From NCBI GenBank assembly GCA_022823825.1, contig JAJEHG010000034.1, forward strand, positions 1 to 64,000: DNA of 64,000 bases, in the 5' to 3' direction. This DNA is from Nitrosopumilaceae archaeon. GTDB lineage: Archaea > Thermoproteota > Nitrososphaeria > Nitrososphaerales > Nitrosopumilaceae. Below, one piece after another: positions 9,181-16,332 of this stretch. The position numbers and the translations under genes were made by a program. Within the stretch, counting starts at the first letter, position 1. Every line of letters begins with the position of its first letter. Below the pieces are notes generated by a model. It worked only from the letters and a program-made list of their open reading frames with translations, was not told the origin of the DNA and searched no databases.

Positions 9181-9369
9181 ACCAGGTTTGGCTGACGGCG
9201 GTAAACGTATAAAGCTACGCGCAGGATCGCGCCCAGCGCGGCAGGCCGAGCCTTGGCGGAGGCCGCCACGGCCGCAGGCCCGTCCGCACCGGCTGCCTTT
9301 TGCAGCATTCAGGTTCATGGTTGTGGCGCGGCCGCAACAACAGCTTCCCTGCAAGCGCGCCGCCGCGCG

Positions 9370-9930
9370 CTAGCCGAGCTCCTTTCTTGGTTTTGTGCTC
9401 AGGTACAGGGCGTGCGCGCTTATGATGAACCCTGCAAGGAATATCTTTGTCGCAAAGACCAGGTTCCAGGGCCTGTCCGGATCCGGATAGGCCACTGACA
9501 GGCGGTCTATGTCGGGGACCGCGCCGTTCACCACTCCGGCCGCTATCTGGGCGTTGAGGACGGTAAAGTTGTACAGGACCTCGTACAGCGTGATGATGGC
9601 AAACCCGACTAGCATAAGCTGCAGCAGGGCCATTCTGGTTCCGGTGATCTTGTCCCCTGCGGTCTTCTTCCACCCTATCCTGGAGACGCAGTACCAGCCC
9701 ACCACGGAGGAGAAGAATATCCACGTGGAGACCCTTGCAAAGTTCTCAAACGGGACGGTGGTGTTGTGCACGACCTCTCCCATGACGTAGGTGCCGTTCT
9801 CTAGCCATTCTGTGGTGGTTGCGTACACCCCGTATGCGGTTCCCGTTGCCATGACGGCCGCGCACAGGTAAAAGATGTACAGATACACCCTGTATGCCGC
9901 GTCAGTCTCCTGCAAGTGGCCAGACTTCAT
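9370..9930 (-). CDS. Four-helix integral membrane protein, unknown function
   Basis: A 186-residue membrane protein with four predicted transmembrane helices, roughly residues 15-40, 68-90, 105-135 and 160-182, and short polar ends. The ATG at 9930 lies about 22 nt after a TTCTTATATTTC box; the ATG at 9939 is the alternative, and the frame continuing to 10167 lacks conservation signs. The loop after helix 1 (EWLENGTYVMGEVVHNT) may be extracytoplasmic. I do not recognise the family. It stands alone between tyrS and the MtrA-like gene. Confidence 0.65.
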   Translation of the reverse strand: MKSGHLQETDAAYRVYLYIFYLCAAVMATGTAYGVYATTTEWLENGTYVMGEVVHNTTVPFENFARVSTWIFFSSVVGWYCVSRIGWKKTAGDKITGTRMALLQLMLVGFAIITLYEVLYNFTVLNAQIAAGVVNGAVPDIDRLSVAYPDPDRPWNLVFATKIFLAGFIISAHALYLSTKPRKELG

Positions 9931-10184
9931 ACGACGCATGCGGATCTTGAAATATAAGAATTCTTGCCGCCCGGCCCGCGGAGAGGCCACGCGTCTTGCA
10001 AGATGGCCGGCTGGCAGCCCGTGCCGCCCCACCACGAATCCTCTTGCGCGGGGCTTGAAGAATTGCCCAAGGGCACATTGGCTACGGGAACCGTGCCGGC
10101 CTAGGCGCCTACTGATGATCCGTTCCACCCACAAAGCATGCCGGATACGCGATTTATACGCCTCCATGTTTGCAGCTCACCGTA

Positions 10185-10736
10185 ATGAACGCGATAGGCG
10201 ACGCGCTGGGCGAGCTGTGCAAGATCATACTGCCCATACGGCCAGAGTCGTATCGCGGAAACCCAGAGTCCGCGGTTGCCGTCTGCACCCTGTCTGACAT
10301 TGCACTGCTTGAGGATCTGGCCTCCGATCCGGACGTACTCAGGCGCGTCAACATAGTGGGCCGACTCTTGTCAGAGAACAGGGGCGTTGACGCCATGCTG
10401 GAATATCTGCACGACAATCCTCGCGTGGACACGGTGATAGTGTGCGGTACCGACGGGGCGGGACACCGCGCGGGGCACTCCCTGCTCATGCTTCACAGGT
10501 ACGGCGTCGATCATGACAACGGTGCATGCTGCGAGGGTGGTGACTGCAACGGCAGCAACGGCAGCGGCAGCAGCAACGCTGCAAACCGGATATCTCGCTC
10601 GCGCAGCCCCGAGCCATATGTTACTGCCAGCCCTGTCCAGATTGGGCACTTTCGTCGCAACACGTCCATAGTCGACATGACGGGCACCTCCGACCGCGCA
10701 GAGATACTGGGATGCATAGGGCGGCACTGCGCGTAG
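10185..10736 (+). CDS. MtrA-like protein (tetrahydromethanopterin S-methyltransferase subunit A family)
   Basis: Resembles the corrinoid-binding subunit MtrA of methanogens. The core VAVCTLSDIALLEDLA, then TVIVCGTDGAGHRAGHSLLMLHRYGVD, and the C-terminal HFRRNTSIVDMTGTSDRAEILGCI follow the family pattern. It has no C-terminal membrane anchor, and no other Mtr subunit is nearby, so a role in methanogenesis is excluded; a corrinoid or pterin-linked methyl-transfer role is only inference. A low-complexity Gly/Ser/Asn insertion (residues about 115-140) replaces part of the usual domain. The ATG at 10185 is about 28 nt after the ATTTATAC box; a TTG at 10170 is also in frame. Confidence 0.7.
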   Translation: MNAIGDALGELCKIILPIRPESYRGNPESAVAVCTLSDIALLEDLASDPDVLRRVNIVGRLLSENRGVDAMLEYLHDNPRVDTVIVCGTDGAGHRAGHSLLMLHRYGVDHDNGACCEGGDCNGSNGSGSSNAANRISRSRSPEPYVTASPVQIGHFRRNTSIVDMTGTSDRAEILGCIGRHCA

Positions 10737-10801
10737 CCGACCGCGCGGCTCATCCTTTGGGGGACCGGGGCGGCCGCCAGTGCCCAGCGCGCCTCTGCGG
10801 C

Positions 10802-11194
10802 CTAGTACCCGTCCCTCTGCCTGTCCCTGTTGATCTCGTTTTTGCGCCTGTACTCTGCCAGTATGTCATCCGGCGTCAGTCCAAGTTCCAGCGACGCCTG
10901 TATTACAAAGTGCCATATGTCTATCAGCTCCTCCCTTGCCTCTGTCCTGTCAAACTCGGTCGGCGTCTTCCACCACTTCCAGTTGGTGGTGCGCTGCAGC
11001 TCCACTGCCTCGTGCATGATCGCGGTGCAGAGGGCAGACACCCTGTCCTCCGTGCCCTCCGGGTACCTCCCCCGCTTCATCATTGAGGCCAGCCCCCTCT
11101 GCAGCTCGAATATCTCCTCCAGGCGGTCTGCCGCCGCGGATGCGTCGGCGTCGGGCCGCCCTCCTCCGTCCTTACGCGGCATGCGGCTCACCAT
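10802..11194 (-). CDS. All-alpha NTP pyrophosphohydrolase, dimeric dUTPase-like
   Basis: A 130-residue helical protein of the MazG/dUTPase_2 superfamily that would hydrolyse dUTP or another NTP to NMP and pyrophosphate. The metal-binding helices are visible as HEAVELQRTTNWKWWK and REELIDIWHFVIQASLELGL (acidic residues in an EExxE/ExxD-like array). The closing RRKNEINRDRQRDGY tail is typical of dimeric dUTPases. It lies next to a PfkB kinase on the same strand with a 39-bp gap, so a nucleotide-sanitising or metabolic pairing is possible. ATG at 11194. Confidence 0.7.
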   Translation of the reverse strand: MVSRMPRKDGGGRPDADASAAADRLEEIFELQRGLASMMKRGRYPEGTEDRVSALCTAIMHEAVELQRTTNWKWWKTPTEFDRTEAREELIDIWHFVIQASLELGLTPDDILAEYRRKNEINRDRQRDGY

Positions 11195-11233
11195 GCCGTG
11201 CCATCACGCCTTCCGTCATCCCAATCACAATCC

Positions 11234-12142
11234 TCAGTGCGGAAACGAGCTTGTATACTTGTCTGCGCGCCCCATTATCGCGGCCTTTCTGCTAGCTCCA
11301 TGGAGGAGCCCGTCCAGCCCGTACTTTTCAACTGCAAACGATCCCATGACGTTTCCAAAAATCATGGCGCGCCTGAGATCCTGCACCCGTATCACGTTGC
11401 TGTCCAGGCTTGCCAGATATCCCATCATGGCGCCCGCAAAGGCGTCCCCCGCCCCGGTGGGATCCACCACCTTTTCAAGCAGGTATCCCGGCGCGGCCAC
11501 CACTTTCTGCTTGTAGAACATGAGCGCGCCGTGCTCCCCCTTTTTTATGATCAGGAACGGGACGCCGCTCTCCCTCCGGATCTTTTTTGCGCACCGTGCC
11601 AGGTTGTCCTCTCCCGCAAGCAGCCTGGCCTCCGAGTCGTTCATTATGGCCGCGTCCGTCCGCTTCATCAGCTTTATGACCGCGCTGCGCTTTGTCTTTA
11701 TCCAAAAGTCAATCGTGTCGCACATGGAGAACCTCGCATTTCCAAACTTTTCAAGCAGCGCCAGGTTCTGATCCGGATCGTTGTTTGCAAGGTACACGTA
11801 TCGCGACGAGGCATACGTGCCGGGGAGCGTGGGCCTGAACCCGTCAAGCACGTTGAGCTCGGTCTTTATCGTGGTCCTGACGCTGAGCGTCCTGTCGTAT
11901 TTGCCGTCGTACCTGAACGTCTTGCCGGGCCTGGTGACCAGCCCGTCGAGAACCGCGTGCCTGCCCAGGGTGCGGCGGTCCCTCTCCGGCAGGTCGGTCC
12001 CCACCACGGCGACGAGTCCCGTCTTTGCAAAGCGGCTTGCCGATACGGCGGCATATGACGCGGCTCCGCCCAGGACGTTTTTGAGGGTCCTTTTCGGCGT
12101 CCTTATGGTGTCAAGGGCCACTGAACCGAAGACGGTCAGCAT
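11234..12142 (-). CDS. PfkB-family carbohydrate/nucleoside kinase
   Basis: Ribokinase-like kinase transferring ATP phosphate to a sugar or nucleoside. The N-terminal FGSVALDTI and GGAASYAAVSASR substrate-lid region, and the C-terminal signature DPTGAGDAFAGAMMGYLA with the anion hole and catalytic Asp, are intact. The substrate cannot be read from sequence. ATG at 12142 is 25 nt after a TTTTATAC box, giving a leaderless transcript. The 302-residue length is normal. Confidence 0.88.
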   Translation of the reverse strand: MLTVFGSVALDTIRTPKRTLKNVLGGAASYAAVSASRFAKTGLVAVVGTDLPERDRRTLGRHAVLDGLVTRPGKTFRYDGKYDRTLSVRTTIKTELNVLDGFRPTLPGTYASSRYVYLANNDPDQNLALLEKFGNARFSMCDTIDFWIKTKRSAVIKLMKRTDAAIMNDSEARLLAGEDNLARCAKKIRRESGVPFLIIKKGEHGALMFYKQKVVAAPGYLLEKVVDPTGAGDAFAGAMMGYLASLDSNVIRVQDLRRAMIFGNVMGSFAVEKYGLDGLLHGASRKAAIMGRADKYTSSFPH

Positions 12143-12151
12143 GAATGCGCG

Positions 12152-12610
12152 CTAGCTCTGATGTATAAAATCTCTTGCCTGCTCGTCTGTCGGATAGTAC
12201 TCAAACGGGATCCCGATTGAGGCAAACAGCACGTCGTACTCGGTGCTGCCTGAAATCCTGATTGTCGACGCGCCGTCCCCGTCCCCGTCCACGCTAGGCG
12301 TGTGGTACGTGCCGCTGACGGTCGTCTCCTCAAGCGGGGTCAGCGTAAACGGCTCTAGGACGCCCTGGCCCACGGCCCTGCCGTCTGACTCTATCACAAA
12401 CTCTGTCTGGCCCGCCGTCAAGACAAGCAGCGACGGGTTTTCAAACTCAAGCTCGATGTAATAGTCAGAGCCGTCCCCGTTTGTGCTGAGCAGCTCGTTG
12501 TGCGTCATGTTGACTGATATGTGGGACGCCGACGCGTACTGCGCGTATCCGAATATCGCGACGCCGATGGCCACCAGCGCGATGATGCCAGCCTTTCTCG
12601 ACGGCTCCAT
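12152..12610 (-). CDS. LEA14-like (water-stress/hypersensitive response domain) exported protein
   Basis: A single N-terminal membrane helix (residues 6-25) is followed by a beta-sandwich resembling LEA14/WHy domains: VNMTHNELLSTNGDGSDYY, FENPSLLVLTAGQTEFVIESDG and LEPFTLTPLEETTVSGTY. Such domains are membrane-anchored and extracytoplasmic, with stress or interaction roles that are not well defined. The ATG at 12610 lies 26 nt after a TTAAAAGG box; an ATG-like extension to 12625 is possible. The gene ends 10 bp before the PfkB start. Confidence 0.65.
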   Translation of the reverse strand: MEPSRKAGIIALVAIGVAIFGYAQYASASHISVNMTHNELLSTNGDGSDYYIELEFENPSLLVLTAGQTEFVIESDGRAVGQGVLEPFTLTPLEETTVSGTYHTPSVDGDGDGASTIRISGSTEYDVLFASIGIPFEYYPTDEQARDFIHQS

Positions 12611-12728
12611 GATCTGTGTCTGCAAAGTTTCCTTTTAACCGCGCCGCGGGAAAAGTCTATTTTTTTTGATCAGACAATCAACATAGTTACATTACGCATA
12701 CTATATCCTGCCACGAGCATCATGCCAT

Positions 12729-13337
12729 ATGGCGCGAGTCAGGCTCAGAATGGGCCCAAGTGAGGTGGAGATAGACTCGCGCGACTTTTACGTGGACAAC
12801 GAGACCGTACGGGCCGTCATCGAGGAGATGGCCCTGTGCATGCAGGAGGCGCCAGCGGCAAACCCGTTCCCGGCGCCACTTCCAGCCCCCCCGCAGGCCG
12901 GGCCGCCGGAGTATCTGGACGCCACGGGACTGCGCAACATCAGGGAGGCCGAGGCGCCTGAGCCGGAATTCTCGGATCACGACACAAGCCCCGGGGACGA
13001 CGACAGCGAGGAGGGGCCCCCCGCCGGCCCACACGCGCAGCGCGCCCACTCCCGCGAGCAGGTCAGGGACGGACTGCTGATGCTGCTTGACGCCGACGCC
13101 TTCTTTGACTATCCGCGCACCGTATCTGATATAGCCCAGCGCCTCCGCGAATGCGGCTGGCGTGCCGGCTCGCTTGCAGTCTCGGAGGTCATGACGGAGC
13201 TGGCGATATGCAAAAGGGTCACCAAAAACTCCGCCAAGGGGACTGCCAGCACGTACGTCTCCGCCGAGGCCAGCACCGGTAGCCATGAGGCATGCGACGG
13301 CCCCGCCGCCACTGCCGCAATGGCGGCCCCCGCGTGA
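12729..13337 (+). CDS. Conserved-looking protein with C-terminal winged-helix-like domain
   Basis: A 202-residue protein. The N-terminal segment (1-40, VRLRMGPSEVEIDSRDFYVDNETVRAVIEEM) looks like a small alpha/beta domain. Residues 40-105 are a Pro/Ala/acidic disordered linker. The C-terminal part (about 108-180) has a helix-turn-helix look: YPRTVSDIAQRLRECGWRAGSLAVSEVMTEL. ATG lies 26 nt after ACTATATCC. DNA or protein binding is plausible, but I do not recognise the family. Confidence 0.65.
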   Translation: MARVRLRMGPSEVEIDSRDFYVDNETVRAVIEEMALCMQEAPAANPFPAPLPAPPQAGPPEYLDATGLRNIREAEAPEPEFSDHDTSPGDDDSEEGPPAGPHAQRAHSREQVRDGLLMLLDADAFFDYPRTVSDIAQRLRECGWRAGSLAVSEVMTELAICKRVTKNSAKGTASTYVSAEASTGSHEACDGPAATAAMAAPA

Positions 13338-13348
13338 CCTGCGCCGTC

Positions 13349-13561
13349 TCACCGCCCGCTGCTCTGCACGCCGTCTCCTGGAAAACCGCACGTCTGGCAT
13401 TCGGAAAACGTTACGCCCTCCAGATGGTCAAAGTGCGCGTTGCAGTCGGCGCAGGTGTGGTGCATGTCATAGTATCCGTCCTCCTCCGGCTCGCCGACCC
13501 TGTCCGTCTTTAGGTTCGTGCCCTTGCACTTTATGCAGTGGCAGCCGCAGTCGGCGTCCAT
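13349..13561 (-). CDS. Small zinc-ribbon protein
   Basis: A cysteine-rich protein of about 70 residues with three CxxC-type knuckles (CHCIKCKG, CADCNAHF, CQTCGF), suggesting one or two zinc sites. The ATG at 13561 lies about 25 nt after an AAATATAC box; in-frame ATG codons at 13594 and 13618 are alternatives that would add up to 19 residues. No enzyme motif; a nucleic-acid-binding or adaptor role is possible. It is divergent from the small gene starting at 13619. Confidence 0.55.
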   Translation of the reverse strand: MDADCGCHCIKCKGTNLKTDRVGEPEEDGYYDMHHTCADCNAHFDHLEGVTFSECQTCGFPGDGVQSSGR

Positions 13562-13618
13562 GCCGCATTCTTGGAGCTGATGTATATTTACCATGTGTGC
13601 GGGGCGTAGTGATATCAA

Positions 13619-13879
13619 ATGTCAGCAAGCAGGCCCGACAGTGGGGATCATAGCAGCGGCGACAACGTCGTAGATGCCGGCGCCGGGGCCGCGGCCGGGC
13701 CTGACGCGGCCGTAAAGGGGGGAGAGGAAGAAGAGCGCGTAGTCCCGCTGGAGATTGACGATCACTTCCGCCTGTTTGGCAAGGAGCCGTGGGAGGTAGA
13801 GTACGGTGAAAAGTGCCCCGAGTGCCAGAGCCGGATAGACGAGTACGGCCTCTGCTCGTGCGGTTCTAACGGCGGCTGA
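13619..13879 (+). CDS. Small protein with C-terminal zinc knuckle
   Basis: An 86-residue protein: a disordered acidic/Ala-Gly N-terminus to about residue 40, then VPLEIDDHFRLFGKEPWEVEYGEKCPECQSRIDEYGLCSCGSNGG with four cysteines spaced like a half zinc ribbon. Its 3' end overlaps the convergent exported-protein gene by 14 bp. Function unknown. Confidence 0.6.
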   Translation: MSASRPDSGDHSSGDNVVDAGAGAAAGPDAAVKGGEEEERVVPLEIDDHFRLFGKEPWEVEYGEKCPECQSRIDEYGLCSCGSNGG

Positions 13880-14987
13880 ACCTTCTCCTCGTGGTGAGTA
13901 CGGCAACGGCAGCTACCGCCGCCAGGCCCGCAACTGCCGCGGCTGCAACAGTCCAGGTTCCGTCATCCGGGGACCCCGCGTCCCCAGATTGCTGTTGCTG
14001 TTGCACCTGCTGCTGCATGTACTGCAGTATGTGCTGCGCCGGCGCCCCCGATATGCTCACCAGGCCCCCCGACTCCAGATTTGCCGTGATTGACGTGTGC
14101 GTGCCGTTTGGACGCTTTTGGTGAATTATCTTTTTGCCGTCAAGCGAGACCGTAAACGGCTCGCCCATCAGCTCCGTAGGGATCGCCACGTCCAGGAACT
14201 GGCGGCCCGCCCCGCCCGCCCAGAACGAGATCTCTCCTTTTGGGGCGTCAAATGAGAATTCGCCCACCATCTCCGAGCTTGACGCGATCCCGACTTGGAA
14301 TGCCATATAACCTGCAATCTCGGCAGTCTCAGCCCCGCTTGAGATCTCCTTTGCATAATGCAGGGTCATGCTGCACCCGTGGCAGGCAATCTTGTCCTTG
14401 TCCCCCCTCTCCACGATCCTGTCGTTTACAAATACCATTGACGTGTCATCCGGCAGCTCAAAGACCGTGGTGTACGGGTAGACATACTTCAAAGCGTATA
14501 CGCCGTCTGTCAGGCTGATCGCGCCAGTAAGGTTGTATTCCGCTACCGCCGGCTGGGCGTCCATTGCGCGTATTACGGCCACCGGCCCGATCCTGCCTTC
14601 GGATGGCTGTACCAGTGCGGGCTGGCTCCCCCGGCCGGTGTCATCCAGGCTTGTCACGCGTATGGTGGTCTCGTAGATGCCCTCTGCGTCCACCAGCGGC
14701 AGCAGTACCGGCCCGTCTGCGGGGTCAAGCGTGTGCACGACGCGCATGCCCAGCCCGTCATCGCCGGTCCCGAGCGTAATCTCAATAGAGTCCTGGCTTG
14801 CCTCGGCCGGCATGCTGCCGTCCTCCTCTTGGGCTGCCGCCATGTTCTGGTATGCAGAGGCGCTCCCCGCGCCGCCGTCCATGTAAAGACTGCCTGCAGC
14901 CAGCAGCAGCAACAGCGGCGGAAGCAGTAGTATCAGTAAAGGCGGTTGCGATAACAGGCGTGGCGGTATCCTGACGTGCCCCGTCAT
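13866..14987 (-). CDS. Surface protein with signal peptide and C-terminal anchor
   Basis: A 373-residue exported protein. Residues 12-33 form a Leu/Pro-rich signal sequence. The ectodomain is beta-rich (IRVTSLDDTGRGSQPALVQ, EYNLTGAISLTDGVYALKYVY, KGEISFWAGGAGRQF), with a CHGC motif around residue 205. Near the C-terminus comes a Gln-rich spacer (about 325-340), then a transmembrane helix (AAAAVAGLAAVAAVAVL) and a basic stop-transfer tail. Such domains are common in thaumarchaeal envelope proteins. Its ATG overlaps the cyclophilin stop by 4 bp, so the two are translationally coupled. Confidence 0.75.
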   Translation of the reverse strand: MTGHVRIPPRLLSQPPLLILLLPPLLLLLAAGSLYMDGGAGSASAYQNMAAAQEEDGSMPAEASQDSIEITLGTGDDGLGMRVVHTLDPADGPVLLPLVDAEGIYETTIRVTSLDDTGRGSQPALVQPSEGRIGPVAVIRAMDAQPAVAEYNLTGAISLTDGVYALKYVYPYTTVFELPDDTSMVFVNDRIVERGDKDKIACHGCSMTLHYAKEISSGAETAEIAGYMAFQVGIASSSEMVGEFSFDAPKGEISFWAGGAGRQFLDVAIPTELMGEPFTVSLDGKKIIHQKRPNGTHTSITANLESGGLVSISGAPAQHILQYMQQQVQQQQQSGDAGSPDDGTWTVAAAAVAGLAAVAAVAVLTTRRRFSRR

Positions 14988-15469
14988 GCCTCGATGACCA
15001 CTCGCGTCATTCTGGCTTCGTCTTCCTGCCTGGGGCAGTCGTTGCCGTCCCTTGGGAGCGCCACTATCCTGTCTGCCACGTCCATTCCTTCCGTGACCTC
15101 GCCGAACACGGTATACTGCCTGTCAAGAAACGTGCTGTCGGCGACTACTATAAAGAACTGCGACCCCGCGCTGTCGGGGTCCTGCGACCTTGCCATTGAT
15201 ACGATCCGCCTCCGGTGCGAGCGTGAGCTGAACTCGGCCTTTATGTTGTGCCCGGGGCCGCCCATGCCCCACGAGCCCTTGTTGGGCGTCTTCGTGTTGG
15301 GATCTCCCCCCTGTATCATGAACCCGGGTATGATCCTGTGAAACAGAGTCCCGTCGTAAAACCCGCTGCCCGCGAGGCTCTCAAAATTCCTGACGTGTTC
15401 GGGCGCAAGCTCCGGCAGCAGCCTGAATTTAATTACGCCGAGCCCCGTCTCTATTTTTGCAGTGGACAT
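14984..15469 (-). CDS. Cyclophilin-type peptidyl-prolyl cis-trans isomerase
   Basis: Catalyses proline isomerisation during protein folding. Diagnostic residues are visible: FHRIIPGFMIQGGDPNTKTPNKGSWG (catalytic Arg), then MARSQDPDSAGSQFFIVVAD and YTVFGEVTEGMDVAD. There is no signal peptide, so it is cytoplasmic. ATG at 15469; the frame continues to 15484. It forms an overlapping operon with the anchored surface protein, which may be a folding client. Confidence 0.92.
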   Translation of the reverse strand: MSTAKIETGLGVIKFRLLPELAPEHVRNFESLAGSGFYDGTLFHRIIPGFMIQGGDPNTKTPNKGSWGMGGPGHNIKAEFSSRSHRRRIVSMARSQDPDSAGSQFFIVVADSTFLDRQYTVFGEVTEGMDVADRIVALPRDGNDCPRQEDEARMTRVVIEA

Positions 15470-15611
15470 GCAACGCCTGCGCACCGTATCCTAATAACCC
15501 TTTGGCAGAACCGCGCCGGACCGGATGCAGTATGATCATGATTCAGAGTCTGCATTTGTTTTGGTTTTTTTTGATATAGTATTATATAGAACGGCCAACA
15601 CCGGGTATCCG

Positions 15612-15869
15612 TTGATCAGTTCTAAGAACCAGAGCGCCAGAATAAAGGCGACGATAAACTCTTTTCTCGACCAGGGACTGACGGACAAGCAAGTCATCTA
15701 CAACAAGGTGGTCGACGAGCTGGGCGTCCCGAGGCCCACGGTACGGCGGGTCGCAAGGGATCTGAGAAATGAATTGCTGGAAAAGATAAACGTTCTGCAG
15801 TCCACAATGCCAAGGGAGGCGGCCGCAGCCGCGGACGGCGGATCCCACGGCGTCGGTGCGAGGAACTAG
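15612..15869 (+). CDS. Small helix-turn-helix DNA-binding protein
   Basis: About 85 residues, nearly all a helix-turn-helix unit: INSFLDQGLTDKQVIYNKVVDELGVPRPTVRRVARDLRNELLEKI, with a disordered Ala/Gly tail. A strong TATA box, ATTATATAGA at 15581-15590, places the start at the TTG 15612 rather than the more upstream frame (15525). Likely a transcription regulator; targets unknown. Confidence 0.72.
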   Translation: MISSKNQSARIKATINSFLDQGLTDKQVIYNKVVDELGVPRPTVRRVARDLRNELLEKINVLQSTMPREAAAAADGGSHGVGARN

Positions 15870-16332
15870 CAGGGTTGCTTTGAACCCCTGTTTTTTAACC
15901 TGGGCGCGGGCCGGTTGCCATGCGCCGCTTATTGTATGATCATAAACAGGCGTAAATCCGGATTACTGCGCGTGTGGCATTGCCCGGCGGCCCCGCTGCG
16001 GGCGCAGGCGGGTTTTCGGGCATTATTGTTGATGATGCCCGTTTTAGAATTGGCCGCGCGCGGCCTAACCTGCCGCCGCTGCGCCTGCCAAAAAGATCAT
16101 GTTAGTGGTGGGCCGAGTGAGGCTCGAACTCACTTGTGATGGGTTGGAATCAATTCGAACTTTGACGCCCAGTTCCCTGCCTGTCAACGTGTAGATTCGG
16201 GGGAAACTGAAATTTAACCCTGCTGGTTGAGTTCGAATTAGTTCGGATTCGAACACTACGGAACGCAGATCTATTCGGGAGTCGTACGCCGCCGGATCTG
16301 CCCATCTTAGAAAGGCGCGTCAGCGTACTGTC
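15870..16332 (-). other. Gene-free stretch between the HTH gene and HMG-CoA reductase
   Basis: Contains the tRNA 3'-end scar at 16106-16133 and several TTCGAA-rich palindromic bits, including GTTCGAAT and ATTCGAAC as an 8-bp inverted repeat at about 16230-16253. No convincing gene was found; short open frames here are not conserved in appearance. Confidence 0.5.
16106..16133 (-). pseudogene. tRNA 3'-end remnant (T arm, acceptor strand and CCA)
   Basis: On the minus strand the segment reads as a perfect T stem (GTGAG/CTCAC) closing a canonical TTCGAGC loop, then the acceptor 3' strand TCGGCCC, discriminator A and encoded CCA. The matching 5' acceptor strand GGGCCGA is not found within several hundred bases on either side, so no full tRNA, intron-containing or permuted, can be built. 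This looks like the short tRNA copy left at one end of an element that integrated into a tRNA gene. Confidence 0.6.

Noticed and set aside
12658-12669. T-run as a terminator
   Set aside because: It lies upstream of both divergent genes, where no plus-strand transcript should end; more likely part of the AT-rich promoter region.
15915-16139. A 74-residue open frame after the HTH gene
   Set aside because: It overlaps the tRNA scar, lacks a TATA box at the right distance and has Cys/Arg/Ala-rich composition typical of chance frames.
16081-16260. An intact, intron-containing or permuted tRNA gene
   Set aside because: Only the T arm and acceptor 3' strand can be folded; no GGGCCGA 5' strand was found on either side in the right orientation.
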